This document shows positions 9,641 to 20,989 of a stretch of 64,000 nt of DNA, piece after piece. Origin of the DNA: Endomychus coccineus (Eukaryota; Arthropoda; Insecta; Coleoptera; Endomychidae). The notes below the pieces were generated by a model, which made no database searches, was not told the DNA's origin, and worked only from the letters and a program-made list of their open reading frames with translations. The number at the start of each line of letters is the position of its first letter. Within the stretch, counting starts at the first letter, position 1. The DNA lies in NCBI GenBank assembly GCA_958510875.1, contig OY294068.1, positions 193,402,315 to 193,466,314 of the forward strand. Reading direction: 5' to 3'. Made by a program: the position numbers and the translations under genes.

Positions 9641-11172
9641 TCCTAATACCAAATATTTTCTTTTTGGAGCTACGTGCATAGTCATCTCTATGGCTACGTG
9701 TAGGGGCCGTCTATGGTTCGTTCACTGAAGGTATCATAATATCTAAAAAGACTTATTAGATATATGGAAGAAGCACTTTAACTGCTTCCAGATATATTTA
9801 TCCCTCAGACTCAGACTAATATTCAGATTTATTTCGTATTCGAACAGGTATTACTTTTACTTCATAATGTAAGATGTGTTGCCTATCCCTAGTGATTCTC
9901 CTGTTAAGCCCATATAATTAACGTATATGGTTAAATCCGGTTTCCTCAATGTTTCGTGTTATTAAATTTAACTGAATCAAACGTAACTGGAGACTTCAAT
10001 TTGTATTAATTACTAATCATTTTCGAAATGAAACTTTATTTTCGAAAGTTTATATGCAATCCGTGCTAGCTCATGGTGTAACATGTGTTGCCTACATATA
10101 CAGATTCCATTATTAAATCCGCCGTTGACAAAGCTCCATGTTATTAAAGTTAATTGAATGAAGCCTATCTGAATGTTACATTTGATTTGGATTGTAGTAT
10201 TTACTAATGCTATATTCGAAATCAAAATTATTTTCCTACCTCCAACTCAGTTTATATGCAATTTCTGCATGCTCATGGTATAAGATGTGTTGCCTATGTA
10301 TAAAAACCTCGATTCATTCAATGGTATTCAAAGTTTATGTATAATCAATACATGTTTAATAAAATTAATAAATCTCTCGGGTAAGGGGCTTATTAATTTT
10401 GGGGTAAAATGTTTTGTCAATTCAATTACATGTCAGTGCCATCTAGGATTGAAGAGCTTACACTAGATTCCAAATGGTTATTTTTTCTTACAACAAGTAT
10501 GATGCTAATACTATATTTAGAAGTTGTAGCAATTTCAATATTCAACGAGATGGGAAACCTCTGCACTTGTTTTATAAATCGGCTCAATTAATATTTTTAT
10601 CCGACATCCTTTAGACTTATATGGTTTTCTTCAATGTAGGCAACACTTGCTACTTCATAGTGTAAGCTATGTTGCCTTTGTAAAAATTACCCATCAATCT
10701 CACTATATTGTTTGGTCTTTTGAATGTCATAAGCTGAGCTCAATCTTAACTTCTATGTAACAATTATCAAATTCAGAAATATATTGTTCTTGGGAGCTAT
10801 ATTCATAACAATTTATAAAATAATTCGTCGATAAAATCAGTTATTGTCATTTTTTTATCTTTTGATATAGACAACACTTCCTACAGAGCCTTGTGATATG
10901 TGTTGCCTACAAAATTGCTTTACACTGGATCATCCTGATTCATAGCGTTCGATTTTGCCTTTTATTGAATGTGATTCTGATGCAGCAAATTCAATGCTAT
11001 TAACGTTTAATTGAAAGCCTTTTTTTCTAACAAATTTTATGTTGGTGACTGAGGGTGGAGTATCATTGGGGTTTCAAGCACGGTTTATAAAGAACGCATC
11101 AACTATCTAGTGACTCTAACAATAGAGTCAGGGGTCAGGATCCTAATCACTAGTGTTCAGGATCACTGTAAG
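9641..11172. repeat. 1.53-kb tandem duplication, copy B
   Basis: Second copy of the segment at 8107-9640 in direct orientation, with scattered substitutions and small indels. The junction lies in the shared AAGCTCCT at 9633-9640 and again at 11170-11177. All five stem-loop modules are retained (near 9875, 10088, 10290, 10637-10678 and 10868-10909). Confidence 0.85.
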
Positions 11173-12264
11173 CTCCTGCTAATGATAGCCTTAGTAAATT
11201 GGTTTATGTAAAAATATCCAGTTTCAAGCTTATTAAGATAGATGTCACTATTATACTAGGATTAAAAAGTAAAAACTTCTAATTCAAATGAGATACAAGA
11301 TACAATACAAATGAATCTTATTCATCTTGATTCATTATAAAGATAATGCGTATATTAGCATGCTGGGGTATGTGTTATTACTCAGATCATTTTAGTAAGA
11401 TGTGTATGGATTTATTTCAATTCAAAATTTCAAAAGCAATACGAAATGTAAACATATTGTATAAAAAATGGGACATTATTTTCAATATTTCGATGTTTGA
11501 ATAACATGACCATTATACAAGCGAACAGGTATGGTCAAAATAAGGCTGCTGCTATAACGCATTACTCTGTATATCAATATGAATAAATAAGTTGATAATG
11601 TATCACTGAATGAGGGAACGCGAGCAAGTGGAATAATACAATCAACACTGTATGCATCTTGGTGAGGAGGGTAATTAAAATTCGAGATAAACAAACAATT
11701 GAATACAAGGCCAACTTATTTTGAACATTAATAATGTGGGCGCCCTGAGTGTTTATAGCGATCTGGACATGAAATACACCGTCACGTGGTGTGACATATT
11801 ACATACCTACGTATTTTTACATTGATCTGCAAACACATAGCATACGAATCCATGTTTTGATAAATGTTACATGTTACTCATAGGTATAAATTTAATTTTA
11901 ATTTCAAATGTACAAAGGCGAAGATTTCATCAGCTACGTTAGAGACGAGGATGATCAAACATTTATGCAATTGGAAATTTATATAACTTTATAATATGTT
12001 GTTGGTTCGTTTGTTTGTTGGTAAATTGTGGATAGGGCTTAGACCATTTACTTATTATATCTGTAATTAGGTGAAAAAATTTGCGTTGTTTCAACTTACA
12101 GGTTATACTCAGATAAAATGTGAGTGCTTTAGACATTTTTTTTAAGGTTTTTCATTCAACTTCATTTATGCATGATATGAATTGCGATTCTAGGCATATT
12201 TACTTGTACATATTAGATGATAGGTTTCCGATTTAAAAGTAACTACAGTGTACTATTACAGAAA
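11173..12264. other. Intergenic, nothing recognised
   Basis: AT-rich sequence; short open frames only, none resembling a known family. Confidence 0.5.
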
Positions 12265-12455
12265 ATGGAATAACAATTAAGATGGTTCGGACATCTGGTG
12301 AAAATAGACGATAAAAGAATGGTGAAGGAGATGATGGAAAACGGAAATAGCATGCAAGAGAAAGGAAGGTAGCCCCAGGTGAAAATGGAAAGTGTCATTT
12401 GCAAAGAAGAAACGAAAACTGACCTGAACCGAAGCGAAATTCAAGGCAACAAATA
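12265..12455 (+). pseudogene. LINE reverse-transcriptase C-terminal scrap
   Basis: The frame reads QLRWFGHLVKIDDKRMVKEM before a stop. The (L)RWFGH motif followed by an Asp-Arg pair is typical of the region just after the RT domain in several non-LTR retrotransposon clades. It is too short to place in a clade. Confidence 0.5.
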
Positions 12456-14034
12456 GAAGTATTTAATTGGAAAAAAATAGTCACCTCTACAACTATTTTG
12501 CAGTTTATATGTATTTATGTTTCATACTCTATGTTTATTATAATATTTTGACGTCAGGTGAGCTGTTAAAATCACAGGATTATACAATCTCTTTTATCTC
12601 CTTTGGCTATGTCTACCTTTCAAATTTCAAGTCTGTCGGCTTTATAGTTTCAAAGATTTCGTGATGAGTAAGTTTAAGAACAGCTTATGAATCAGTCAGT
12701 CAGTGATATTTCTCTTTCATATATTTTCTACATAAATCACTGAAATATCATTTGAAACGGAAGTTTTTCGCTAAGCTCAGCAACATTAAATTTGTGTGGG
12801 TCTAAACCATTTATTGAGATAGTTCTTATGGAAAAACTCTTACTTATTACTTTCTTTCGTCACTTTTACCAGGTTAGAAATTTTTGAAGAATCATTTCAA
12901 TGCGATATTATACTCAAAACAATACACTCAACATCTTTATTCAATAAATTAAAGAAGTTTCAACTCAAAATAAAGATTACTTATTGACTAGATATAAAAG
13001 ACAAACAAGAAAATGGAAAAGGAACGATATTCTTAGTGCACTTAAAATTAAGACTAGCAGAGAAGTACAACGTACAGGGTTTTTTGTTGTGAATTAACTC
13101 GAGAACATGTGACAGATCTCTTTATCGAAGACAAAGGTTCAACTACATACATAGGCAATTATTTATTATTTTTAGCAAATATGCGTTTGATAGTGTCATC
13201 TATCGGATACATCAAAACTGAATCAGTCGGTTTGGAGAAAATAGTTTTCTTCTTCTTTCAGCACATAGTGTCTCTTCACACAGCTAGATGACACTAAACT
13301 ACTTATTTACATACAGAATGGTTTTCAATGGTATAAGTAGATATAAGATTAGTCACATTAGTTGAAAAAGATACCTATTTAATGATATAATCTGGTTAGA
13401 GGCTCTGAGGTTTCAGACACATAGAAAGAATTGAAGATCGTGTCAAGGGGATGGATGCGATAAATGGTGAGATAAAGGTACCGAGGGAGTTCACCGACCC
13501 AGAAATATGGGAGTCCAACGTATTTTGTACCTGATAATCATGGGGTTAAGCCCCGAAAAAAACCTGATGATTAGTTTTTAATCGAAATAGATAATATTAA
13601 ACGTTTGGTTATGAGACTGAACCATACAACTATCACCCTGTATTACAATTTACCTGATAATAGTCTCCTAAAAACAAGATAAATGTAAAAAAGACATTTG
13701 CAAAATGTAAACTAACAATAATTACTATTTCCTGAGAATTCACAAGCAATTCATACCTGTCTCAATCAACTATCAAATAATTTTTGAATAACTCTAGTTA
13801 AATAGAATGATTCATGGCACTTGTAGACTAGAAACTAAGCAATACAACTATCGAATCAACTGTTACTGAAAGACTTAAGTCGATGCTTATAAATTGAAAA
13901 AACTTGATATTATTTTAATAGATTACGCAACTGAAGATATGTTCATTAAAATATCCGTACAATTTTACTGGTTCTTTCAATGATGATTGATTCGATTTAA
14001 AAAGTTGAAAATTGTAACAAAGTGTAGTACATTA
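12456..14034. other. Intergenic; possible minor LINE scrap near 13410-13535
   Basis: Mostly featureless AT-rich sequence. Around 13411-13532 a plus frame reads FRHIERIEDRVKGM..PREFTDPEIWES, which may be a LINE tail, but the match is weak. Confidence 0.3.
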
Positions 14035-14094
14035 TTATTCATCAAATTCAATATCTTGAAAGTACTGGTCTTCTCTACATTCATAAAAATTGGA
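14035..14094 (-). CDS. bHLH gene exon 3 (C-terminal tail and stop)
   Basis: Acceptor CTCTTTCAG, then 60 nt encoding SNFYECREDQYFQDIEFDE and a TAA stop. Confidence 0.8.
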   Translation of the reverse strand, partial: SNFYECREDQYFQDIEFDE

Positions 14095-17000
14095 CTGAAA
14101 GAGTAAAATATTAATATGGAATAATATCGAAATTTATAAAAGGATAACTTACAAAAACAGATATTGGCTCATAGAAAGTTGTCTCCAGAAGTTCCTCTAA
14201 ACCTCTGATATAATTAATCGCATTTTGCAACGTTTTTACTTTGCTTATTCTTTTGCCCCTGGAAAAAACAAAAAATGTAACAATAATAATAGTATGAAGG
14301 AAGAGCTTTCAGTACATGGAAATTACAGCCAAATATTCTTTATTGGATCTATACCGTTGTGATCATGCCTATGAGTGTGGTGGTCGGGGAGAAGGAGGTA
14401 TGTCCCAGCTCCCCCTGGACCGACTGAAGCGGCTTGCAGGCGTAGGTATATTGGTCGGCAGCAACGAGAGCTCTTGAAGCTCTTAGGCCATGAGAATGGC
14501 GTATAGGCTAAAGCGCCTAGATCACAGGACCAAAATGCACTACTCCCGTGGACACTCAGCGATTTTAAGTGAGGCAATCTCTAAATACTAGAAATGAAGC
14601 AAGATAGCATGATTCCAGCCATATGTCTCAATTCTCCCAAAATCCTCTTTCTGGATAGAGGAGACTGGAGTAACGAAACTCTTACCCTACTGCCACTAAG
14701 TGGGGTCGTATGGTTCGCAGATGGATCCGAGGTAGATCAGCCTTCTGGGGCGGGAGTGTACTTGAAAACGCCAAAGATCACTATCTCAGTGACTCTACGC
14801 GCTTACTGCACGGTTTTTCAGGCGTAGGTCTACGCAATATTGACTTGCGCTATGGGAGTTCTAAAATCACCCAGAGTCAAAGAATGCAGAGATACACTAG
14901 CTGAACTAGCCAGGAGAAATAAAGTTCAACTCATCTAGGTCCCTGGACACAGTGGAGTTGGAGGAAATGTAATGTCCGTCTCCCTGGCCAGGCGAGGATC
15001 GCCCGGCAGCTCTGTCGGGCCGGAGCCAAAGAGCATGTGCCCAGGTTTTCAAAGAAACTCTTTTCTCTGAATAGAAGAGATATCACGACATCAGAGAGAT
15101 GACTGGAATCCTAACCGGTCACTGTCGTCTTAACGAACACCTCCACACTATGGGCATTGCAGATAGGAAATTCCTCAGAGGCGGAAGAACCTGCCTCTCA
15201 CATTCTGTTGGAATGCCAAGCATTAGCATCTCTCAGGCACCGGCACTTCCCAAAGTCATGACTGCTCACAGAAGAACTCATGGAAGCCAGCGCTGGCAAT
15301 ATTCTGGGTTTCTGGCGGGCCGCAAATCTGCTAGCATAGTAGACTTTGATACGTAGATTTGAAGCCACATGGACTAGTTGAAGTTAAGTAATTTGCCTGA
15401 GATCTCGAGGTTAGAAATGGTCGACTTGGCGAACACATTTAGTTTTGCCGAAAACGGAAAGGCAAACGGAAGCCGATCAAGACATTGAAGAGCAGCTGTG
15501 CTCAAGTCATAATGAATGTGGCAACGGTAGAAATGATGGGATGTCTAAAAAGATTTTAGGGATGTTGCTGTACCTAAGGATAAATATACAAAGGAACAAA
15601 TGGATTTTTGACCGAAATTAGAGTGATAATAACTCCCGGATAATTACATCTCGTGGTATTTTTATGCATATGACAGTTGGTTGCTTAGTTTTGAGTTCTT
15701 GTGTAGTAAATGTTGAGCATTTGGGAGACTTTATTAGTGTTTTGTATCGAAAATTAAATGATTTCAATTGGCTTGATAGTATGTACTCAATATTTTGAGT
15801 CTTATGAGTATTTTGAGAGCGATTTGCCATTATAATATCAATCTCACTTTAAAACAATAATTTTAAATCTTAGTAAGATTTTTTTTACCATTGAACAATC
15901 GGCATTATATTTGCTGTTTCTGAAGGAGATATAATTTTTAAATTACTACCTCCAACGCCGGTTGGAGGAACAGTCCGAATTAAGAAACCACTTCACTGAT
16001 TTCTTAAATATCTATGAGAGTATCCTACAAAGTTAAAAAGAAATCAAACCAAGTGCCACATTGACTGATAGATTTCTCGAACTCGCATGTGAGACTACTT
16101 GAGTGCCCCAAATGGCGACACCAAACCAATGTAAGAGTTGGTTTGGTCTCGTGATGGAGTAACAATTTTGAGATAATTTGGTTTCAATAAAATTTCTGTA
16201 AATTTCCTGAGGATGACGTGGTACCCAGACCTCCAGGTGAATTATGGTAATTTTTAATCATCATTAATCTCACATTCACCATAACTTTTGTAAAATTCGT
16301 AAAATCTACCGGTCTGTGTGGCACATTGTTTGATTTCTTATTTTAGTGAGACGTATATTCATAGATGGCGTGAGATACTTTTGGTCTTATTACCATATTG
16401 TTGGCCAGTTATGACTACATGGAAAACTTGCTTGTTCCACTGATGAGCTCTATGCGAAGAGCGAAACAGCTGTCTGGAACTATTAGTTTGTTACTGTTAC
16501 TGATCGATCTGGACTAGAAAACATTTAGCTCATATAAAGAAAAATAATGTTGAAAAATCACCATTAGCCGACATATTTCAAATACAGTTCACCCCATTTC
16601 TCAAGGAAGTTCAGGGCCGGATTTAGAGGTTTGGAGGCCTCGGGGCAACAAAGGAGTGGAGGCCCCTTGGCACCAAATTATTTGCCTGATTGGAGTGAAC
16701 AAATCTAGATCAATGATTTCTGTTAATATTTAAGAACAATAACAAAGTTGTGTTTACTAGTCGGAATTACAATTTTTTTTTCCGAAGTCTGTTGTGGGGG
16801 CCCCGGTTGCCCTCCCCTAAATCCGGCGTTGAGGAAGTTTATCAGTTTTAAAACACAGTACGGACAAATATCTAGATAATTTAGAAGGGATGGGAATGCA
16901 GAAATGGAAAAGCAATTTATTAAATTCCAACTCCAACTGAGGGTAATCCTTTAATTGCATTATTAATCCTCATATACTATTCAAACATTTTGATTTCTAA

Positions 17001-17627
17001 ATCAGTTTACTCCGATGATGGCTGCTTGATTGGTGACAGGCTCTCAGTGTTTTTACATTATTTTTAGTGGATAAAGGTGATTATTTATAGTATTATATTA
17101 TATTGTACCTAGTGTGAACTCTTTTATAGTTTATCATTCAATGGATAATGGTGGAATTATATTTCTAGGGTTAGTGAATATCTACACTATGAACTTTCAT
17201 AATAGTTCACTCGAACAATCAATCTAAATGTTTATGTTTTATTTCTGTACCTTGCATGTTGAATCGGCACAGCTTTTCTTAGTCGCACAAAAGCACCATT
17301 GACAGCTTCAACTCTATTCCTTTCTCTAGCGTTTCTTTTAGCGACAACTTGCGGAGGTTTGTATCTATGAGGCACGTGCTTATTGCTCGATCCAGCGAGC
17401 TTTTTACCATTCTTTTCTCCCGAAGGTTTAGTGGACGACGGTGTCGGATCATCGTCTTTTGTATGATCGTATTTGTCTTGAGCAGCATCTGTCGTAACTT
17501 GACCCGCGGCATAAAAACTGCCGTCTCGAAGGCCCCACGAGATTGACTCATCTTTTTGGGACCAGAGAGATGAATACATGCAAGATGAGTCCGTGGATGG
17601 TGTCGGATTACGGGCGCCTATCGACAT
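14035..17627 (-). CDS. Achaete-scute-like bHLH transcription factor, complete three-exon gene
   Basis: Predicted nuclear DNA-binding protein of 180 residues. Exons are 17627-17251, 14258-14153 and 14094-14035, all with GT/AG borders and matching phase (2, then 0). The basic region AKRNARERNRV (about residues 96-106) and helix 1 (EAVNGAFVRLRKAVP, about 107-121) come from exon 1. The loop is split by intron 1. Helix 2 (GKRISKVKTLQNAINYIRGL) comes from exon 2. Exon 3 encodes a short acidic tail ending DIEFDE. RNARERNRV and KVKTLxxAIxYI point to the achaete-scute (ASCL) group of proneural E-box binders. The acidic N-terminal half is not recognised. Fly achaete-scute genes lack introns, so this may be a different ASCL paralogue. 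Intron 1 (3.0 kb) is full of repeats. Confidence 0.85.
14153..14258 (-). CDS. bHLH gene exon 2 (helix 2)
   Basis: Acceptor TTTTTTCCAG, then 106 nt that restore Arg and continue GKRISKVKTLQNAINYIRGL, EELLETTFYEPISVF. Donor GTAAGT. Joining to exon 1 rebuilds a full bHLH domain, which confirms the splice. Confidence 0.88.
14340..15400 (+). pseudogene. LINE C-terminal fragment with RNase H-like and zinc-knuckle remnants (inside bHLH intron)
   Basis: Plus-strand pieces in shifting frames: MAYRLKRLDHR near 14495. Then WFADGSEVDQPSGAGVYL (RNase H first Asp region) near 14710 and VPGHSGVGGN near 14940. Then LTGHCRLNEHLHTMGIAD near 15110, followed by a decayed Cys/His segment. The order RNase H, VPGHsGvxGNe, GHxxLNxHLxxMG is that of R1/I-type non-LTR retrotransposons with a C-terminal RNase H. 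Frameshifts throughout; inactive. Inserted antisense to the bHLH gene. Confidence 0.7.
16100..16560 (+). repeat. Hammerhead-bearing dispersed repeat, copy 2
   Basis: Contains GGCGACACCAAACCAA near 16108 and the hammerhead at 16434-16480. The same two landmarks occur in the same relative order on the minus strand at 19.2-19.64 kb. Boundaries are approximate; no coding frame. Confidence 0.55.
16434..16480 (+). ncRNA. Hammerhead ribozyme motif (family 1, best copy)
   Basis: CTGATGA at 16440-16446. Helix II is a perfect 5 bp (GCTCT/AGAGC, 16447-16462) with a 6-nt loop. GAAAC is at 16463-16467, AGCT loop, GTC at 16472-16474. Helix I is a perfect 6 bp GTTCCA/TGGAAC. All core positions fit the type I hammerhead consensus. 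Confidence 0.85.
16612..16831. mobile_element. hAT-type MITE, 220 bp, with 8-bp target duplication
   Basis: Starts CAGGGCCGGATTTAGAGG and ends with the near complement CCCTAAATCCGGCGTTG. It is flanked by the exact 8-bp duplication AGGAAGTT (16604-16611 and 16832-16839), the duplication length used by hAT transposons. Non-coding. Confidence 0.9.
17251..17627 (-). CDS. bHLH gene exon 1 (N-terminus, basic region, helix 1)
   Basis: ATG at 17627-17625 starts MSIGARNPTP. The exon ends ..RKAVPIQHA plus AG before donor GTACAG (phase 2). The start is the first ATG in the open frame. Confidence 0.8.
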
Positions 17628-17770
17628 TGTTCTTGTGCATTTTTACGTAGAAAACACAGTGTAATAGAACTGATAACCACGTACGTGGAGCGTGCCCGTG
17701 CCCCCTTGAAATTAACGTTAAACTGAAGATTGTATCATCGTGCTATCAATTCATTAGGCATTTGCCCGCA
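17628..17770 (-). promoter_or_regulatory. Probable 5'UTR/promoter side of the bHLH gene
   Basis: Sequence directly upstream of the first ATG; somewhat GC-richer than its surroundings. No core-promoter element could be assigned confidently. Confidence 0.3.
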
Positions 17771-18284
17771 TACACCTGGACGAAGGCGTGGTTGAAGGAT
17801 CATCACTTTTTAACTTTGTGTTTTTCAGCTGCTTCGGACACGCTGTTCGTTTCTTTTTAATTTCAGACTTGTAAATTCTGATTTGATAATCGATCGATGA
17901 GGGGGTATTAACATTTTCAATGTGGATAGAAGAACAGCATGTAACCCAAAACCTTAACTGTTTAATCAAAAATTAATGAAGCGTAGAACAATTGCAGTTT
18001 ACACATTCATCCTGAACCAATTATGGATTATGATAGACGGTCATTTAAAAAATACACTTAGCAAATTATATTTGGTCTTATGAACTTTTTTACTAAGAGG
18101 TCGGTTAGTATACTGCAAACGCCCGGAGGGTTAAGATGGAGTGAATGTTTCGCATTTGACAATAAATTCATTCAATTTTAATTCTACTTACTACATACAT
18201 TCAACAGTGTTCTCTATGCACTCTAGTAAATTAAAAGCATCATATCTATATTCTGTGAAAATTTTGAATAAATCGGAGTTTTTT

Positions 18285-19185
18285 TTATACGAGAGAGAAA
18301 CCCATAATGTTTGAAGAACATCGTGTGAGCCAGCAGTATAATGTTGGGAGAGGAGATAGGGACTCGTATTTTTCTTGCAGGTTAGAAGGTTACAACCATA
18401 CGGAAAGACCTCACTAGGTAAAGAGTAGCCAGGTAGCTCAGTGGTAGAAGCATCGATCTTCTAATCACAGTGGCTGCCGGTCACGGGTTCGAATCCAGCG
18501 ACTGCGAAATTTTTCCGATGGCCCGAGAAAGTGGTGCGGCAAGATACAATGGGCTGTCAAGCCCAAGTGTCATCGTGACTGCCCTGGTTGCAGTATCGAG
18601 CTTACCACACGAGGTGGAGTGCTTAGTGGATATATCTGAGGTGATTAAGTGACTCAGGGACTCCCACACTAGGTTATGGGATGTTACAGGACCATAAGGT
18701 GCCCATAAAGGGCAGAAACTTTGGAAGGTCTCGAGCTTGACAATGAAGAGGGGACTAGCTTGAGCTGGTCTAGTACTCCTAACTGAAATCTCTCGTGGTG
18801 TAACAACAGACGAGATTTCTGATGAACACAAACCATGGAAATATCTATAGAAAAGGGAGAGATCGCCCACTTTTCTACGATGTTCCGGAGAGGTCAATGA
18901 ACTCCGAAGTGTGACATCATCAATCAAACCAATAGCTGTCTTCTGAATAGAATCCAACAGCTTCAGCGTATGTTTGTGAGCCTAACTCCAAACTAGTGAA
19001 CAGTACTCCAGGACAGGTCGAATCTGTGCTTTGTAGATTATGAGGAGCTGCTGGAATGTAAAGTAGCTCTTGGCACGGAATAGAAAACCAAGTTTTAGTG
19101 AAGCGGTTTTTCCACTTGACCTTGTTTGATCATCCCATGAGAGTGAAAGGGAAGCTACTTCGTTCCCTACGCTCACTCCGCCTTA
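18285..19185 (-). pseudogene. LINE fragment: RT C-terminal region and 3'UTR
   Basis: The minus strand reads WDDQTRSSGK..LGFLFRAK, QLLIIYKAQIRPVLEYCSLVW, then after a shift LDSIQKTAIGLIDDVTLRSS, EHRRKVGDLSLFYRYFHG. This is the post-RT region typical of insect LINEs (IRPxLEYCSxxW, RRxxxLSLFYRYxHG). The 3'UTR continues to about 18285. A second copy of the same coding end and 3'UTR lies at 24175-25090. A tRNA-derived SINE interrupts the 3'UTR at 18422-18709. Confidence 0.8.
18422..18709 (+). mobile_element. tRNA-derived SINE inserted in a LINE 3'UTR
   Basis: The head has an RNA polymerase III A box (TAGCTCAGTGGTAGA, about 18433-18447) and B box (GGTTCGAATCC, about 18486-18496) at tRNA-like spacing, followed by an unrelated body. 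Comparison with the uninterrupted LINE copy near 24310-24380 places the insertion; TAAAG flanks both sides as a possible short target duplication. Acceptor-stem pairing is poor, so it is not a functional tRNA. Confidence 0.75.
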
Positions 19186-19189
19186 AGGA

Positions 19190-19640
19190 TATTTCCTTTT
19201 CATTCAATTTGTTGTTTCAAACGAAATTGCATGTTTGTTGGTTAGCATTTCACACTGCCAGGAGCAACTACGAGTTTAGTAAGCTGATAAATCCGTGAAA
19301 ATGAATCAGTCGGTATCAAAAAAGAAAGCGACATTGCAACTCAAAGCCGACAAAAAAAACCTAGTTCTGATGATAAAGTTTTCCTCGTCCAAAATGATCA
19401 GTAACGTCACAAACTCATACTTCCAGACAGCTATTTTGCTCTTCTCATAGAGCTAATCAGCGGAACAAGCAAGTTTGCAACGTTAATTGAAGGTAGTTAT
19501 AACCAGCTTTCAACAAGGCAAAAAGTATCACATTAACAAATTTCTCCAACTTTACAAAATTTACGGGGAATGTGAGACTACTTCTCTTCTTTCATTGGGT
19601 TGGTTTGGTGTCGCCATCTGGATCACTTTTTTCTTTCGAT
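19190..19640 (-). repeat. Hammerhead-bearing dispersed repeat, copy 3 (inverted)
   Basis: The minus strand carries GGCGACACCAAACCAA near 19610, a decayed hammerhead at 19470-19420, then sequence near 19370-19190 that is shared with 36230-36430 (reverse complement of ATGAATCAGTCGGTATCAAA). It is inverted relative to the copy at 16.1-16.56 kb. Confidence 0.55.
19420..19470 (-). ncRNA. Decayed hammerhead motif (family 1)
   Basis: The minus strand reads GTTCCG-CTGATTA-GCTCT..AGAGC-AAAAT-AGCT-GTC. The core G in CTGATGA is T and GAAAC is changed to AAAAT; both are at essential positions, so self-cleavage is not expected. Confidence 0.7.
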
Positions 19641-19701
19641 CATTTGGTAAACACTACATATTGTTTATTATATAATAATGTCTTAAAGCTGCAATAACAT
19701 A

Positions 19702-20100
19702 GTGAATAGTGAAACTCCAATAAAATTGAGAACAACAATTTGCATGTTTCCACTTCCCACTGTGTATGTCATCGAATTTTCTGCTCGGGCAGAGAAGAAC
19801 ATAGTCTTGAAAGAGGGGGAAAAATGGACAAAGCATCAAGATCTCCAGTTCGAACTACGCACGCTATACCCAGGCCACAAGGTCGTATCAGTGGTTCTGA
19901 TCATCGGTGTTTTGGGCTGAATTCGGTCTTTGTTGCGTTCGAACTTGAAGATCATTTCGGCCTGTAAGAACTAGGCGCATATCTTGATAGACCGGATGAA
20001 GAAGGCAGTCATTTTGGTTTTAATAAGACTACTTATGGCACACGATTTAGGAACCTGAAGCTACTTTCCGACCGGTGGGGAGGAGTAGCTTCGGTTAACT
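19702..20100 (+). pseudogene. LINE polyprotein tail remnant
   Basis: A plus frame reads EKWTKHQDLQFELRTLYPGH then VVSVVLIIGVLG, resembling the conserved 'dL..El...w..k..vvPvviGalG' segment near the end of several insect non-LTR ORF2 proteins. A frame change near 19918 is followed by VFVAFELEDHFGL. Recognition is by motif only. Confidence 0.4.
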
Positions 20101-20989
20101 GACTTTGGTTAAGTTAAGAACGCTTTAAAAATTAAAACTATTCTAAGTTAGCTATGAAATTTGTTGTGTAACAGTATTCAAACAAATCCAACTTAACCAA
20201 CTATAACGAGTGAGGGAAGTCACGTGATCAATTAATCACAGCTATTTTTACAATATTATCTCATGTTATATCAAAGTTATCGGGTCGCCTGTAAAAATGA
20301 TTTTTAGGGAAGAGCTACAATTCATATCGTGAAGTTGAACATCATAAGAAGCTTATTTTTCAAAAAATTCGGAGGTGACAATCGTCATTTACTGGATTAT
20401 ATTACAAAACGTGCCTGAGCTACTACTCTAGCAGACTTACTTTTTTGTTTATCTCGATAATAATTTTATTTATTTAATTATTACGAAGATCGTTAAAATT
20501 TTTATTGACAGTCATTCACTTATTCGGAGTCATGCCCTAGCATTATTTGCAAACAAAAGACTGAGGCAGTCGTCTCCAAACAAATATCTGCACATACGAG
20601 TAGTTCAACTTAACTGTACTTATTTCCATAACTTATTAATATTTACAGAGGTACTAGTCAGAGGATGTTGTTAACAAAACTTTATACATGCAAAATGATT
20701 CTATAAGAATGGAGCAGAGAATGCGTCGTGTAATAATATTAATAATAATTGATCAAACACACGTCCTTGTTAGTACGAGCGAATGTCCTTTGGATACGTG
20801 TAGATATCTGAATTCAAGAGAAGGTTTCTTAGAAAATGTGTTTTTACTTTCTAATCTAATCACGTGTTGAAGACGTTAAGAAATTGTAATTCGTTATTAG
20901 GGGGTGTGACTTGAGGCTTTAAATAATATACCACAGAGTTGAACTTACAAAGAACCACACAAGGACGTGATATTTATGCAGTTTTCTCA
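20101..20989. other. Intergenic, nothing recognised
   Basis: AT-rich; no supported features. Confidence 0.5.

Noticed and set aside
18428..18510. Functional tRNA gene
   Set aside because: The A and B boxes are good, but the acceptor stem does not pair and the sequence sits in a repeat body; interpreted as a SINE head.
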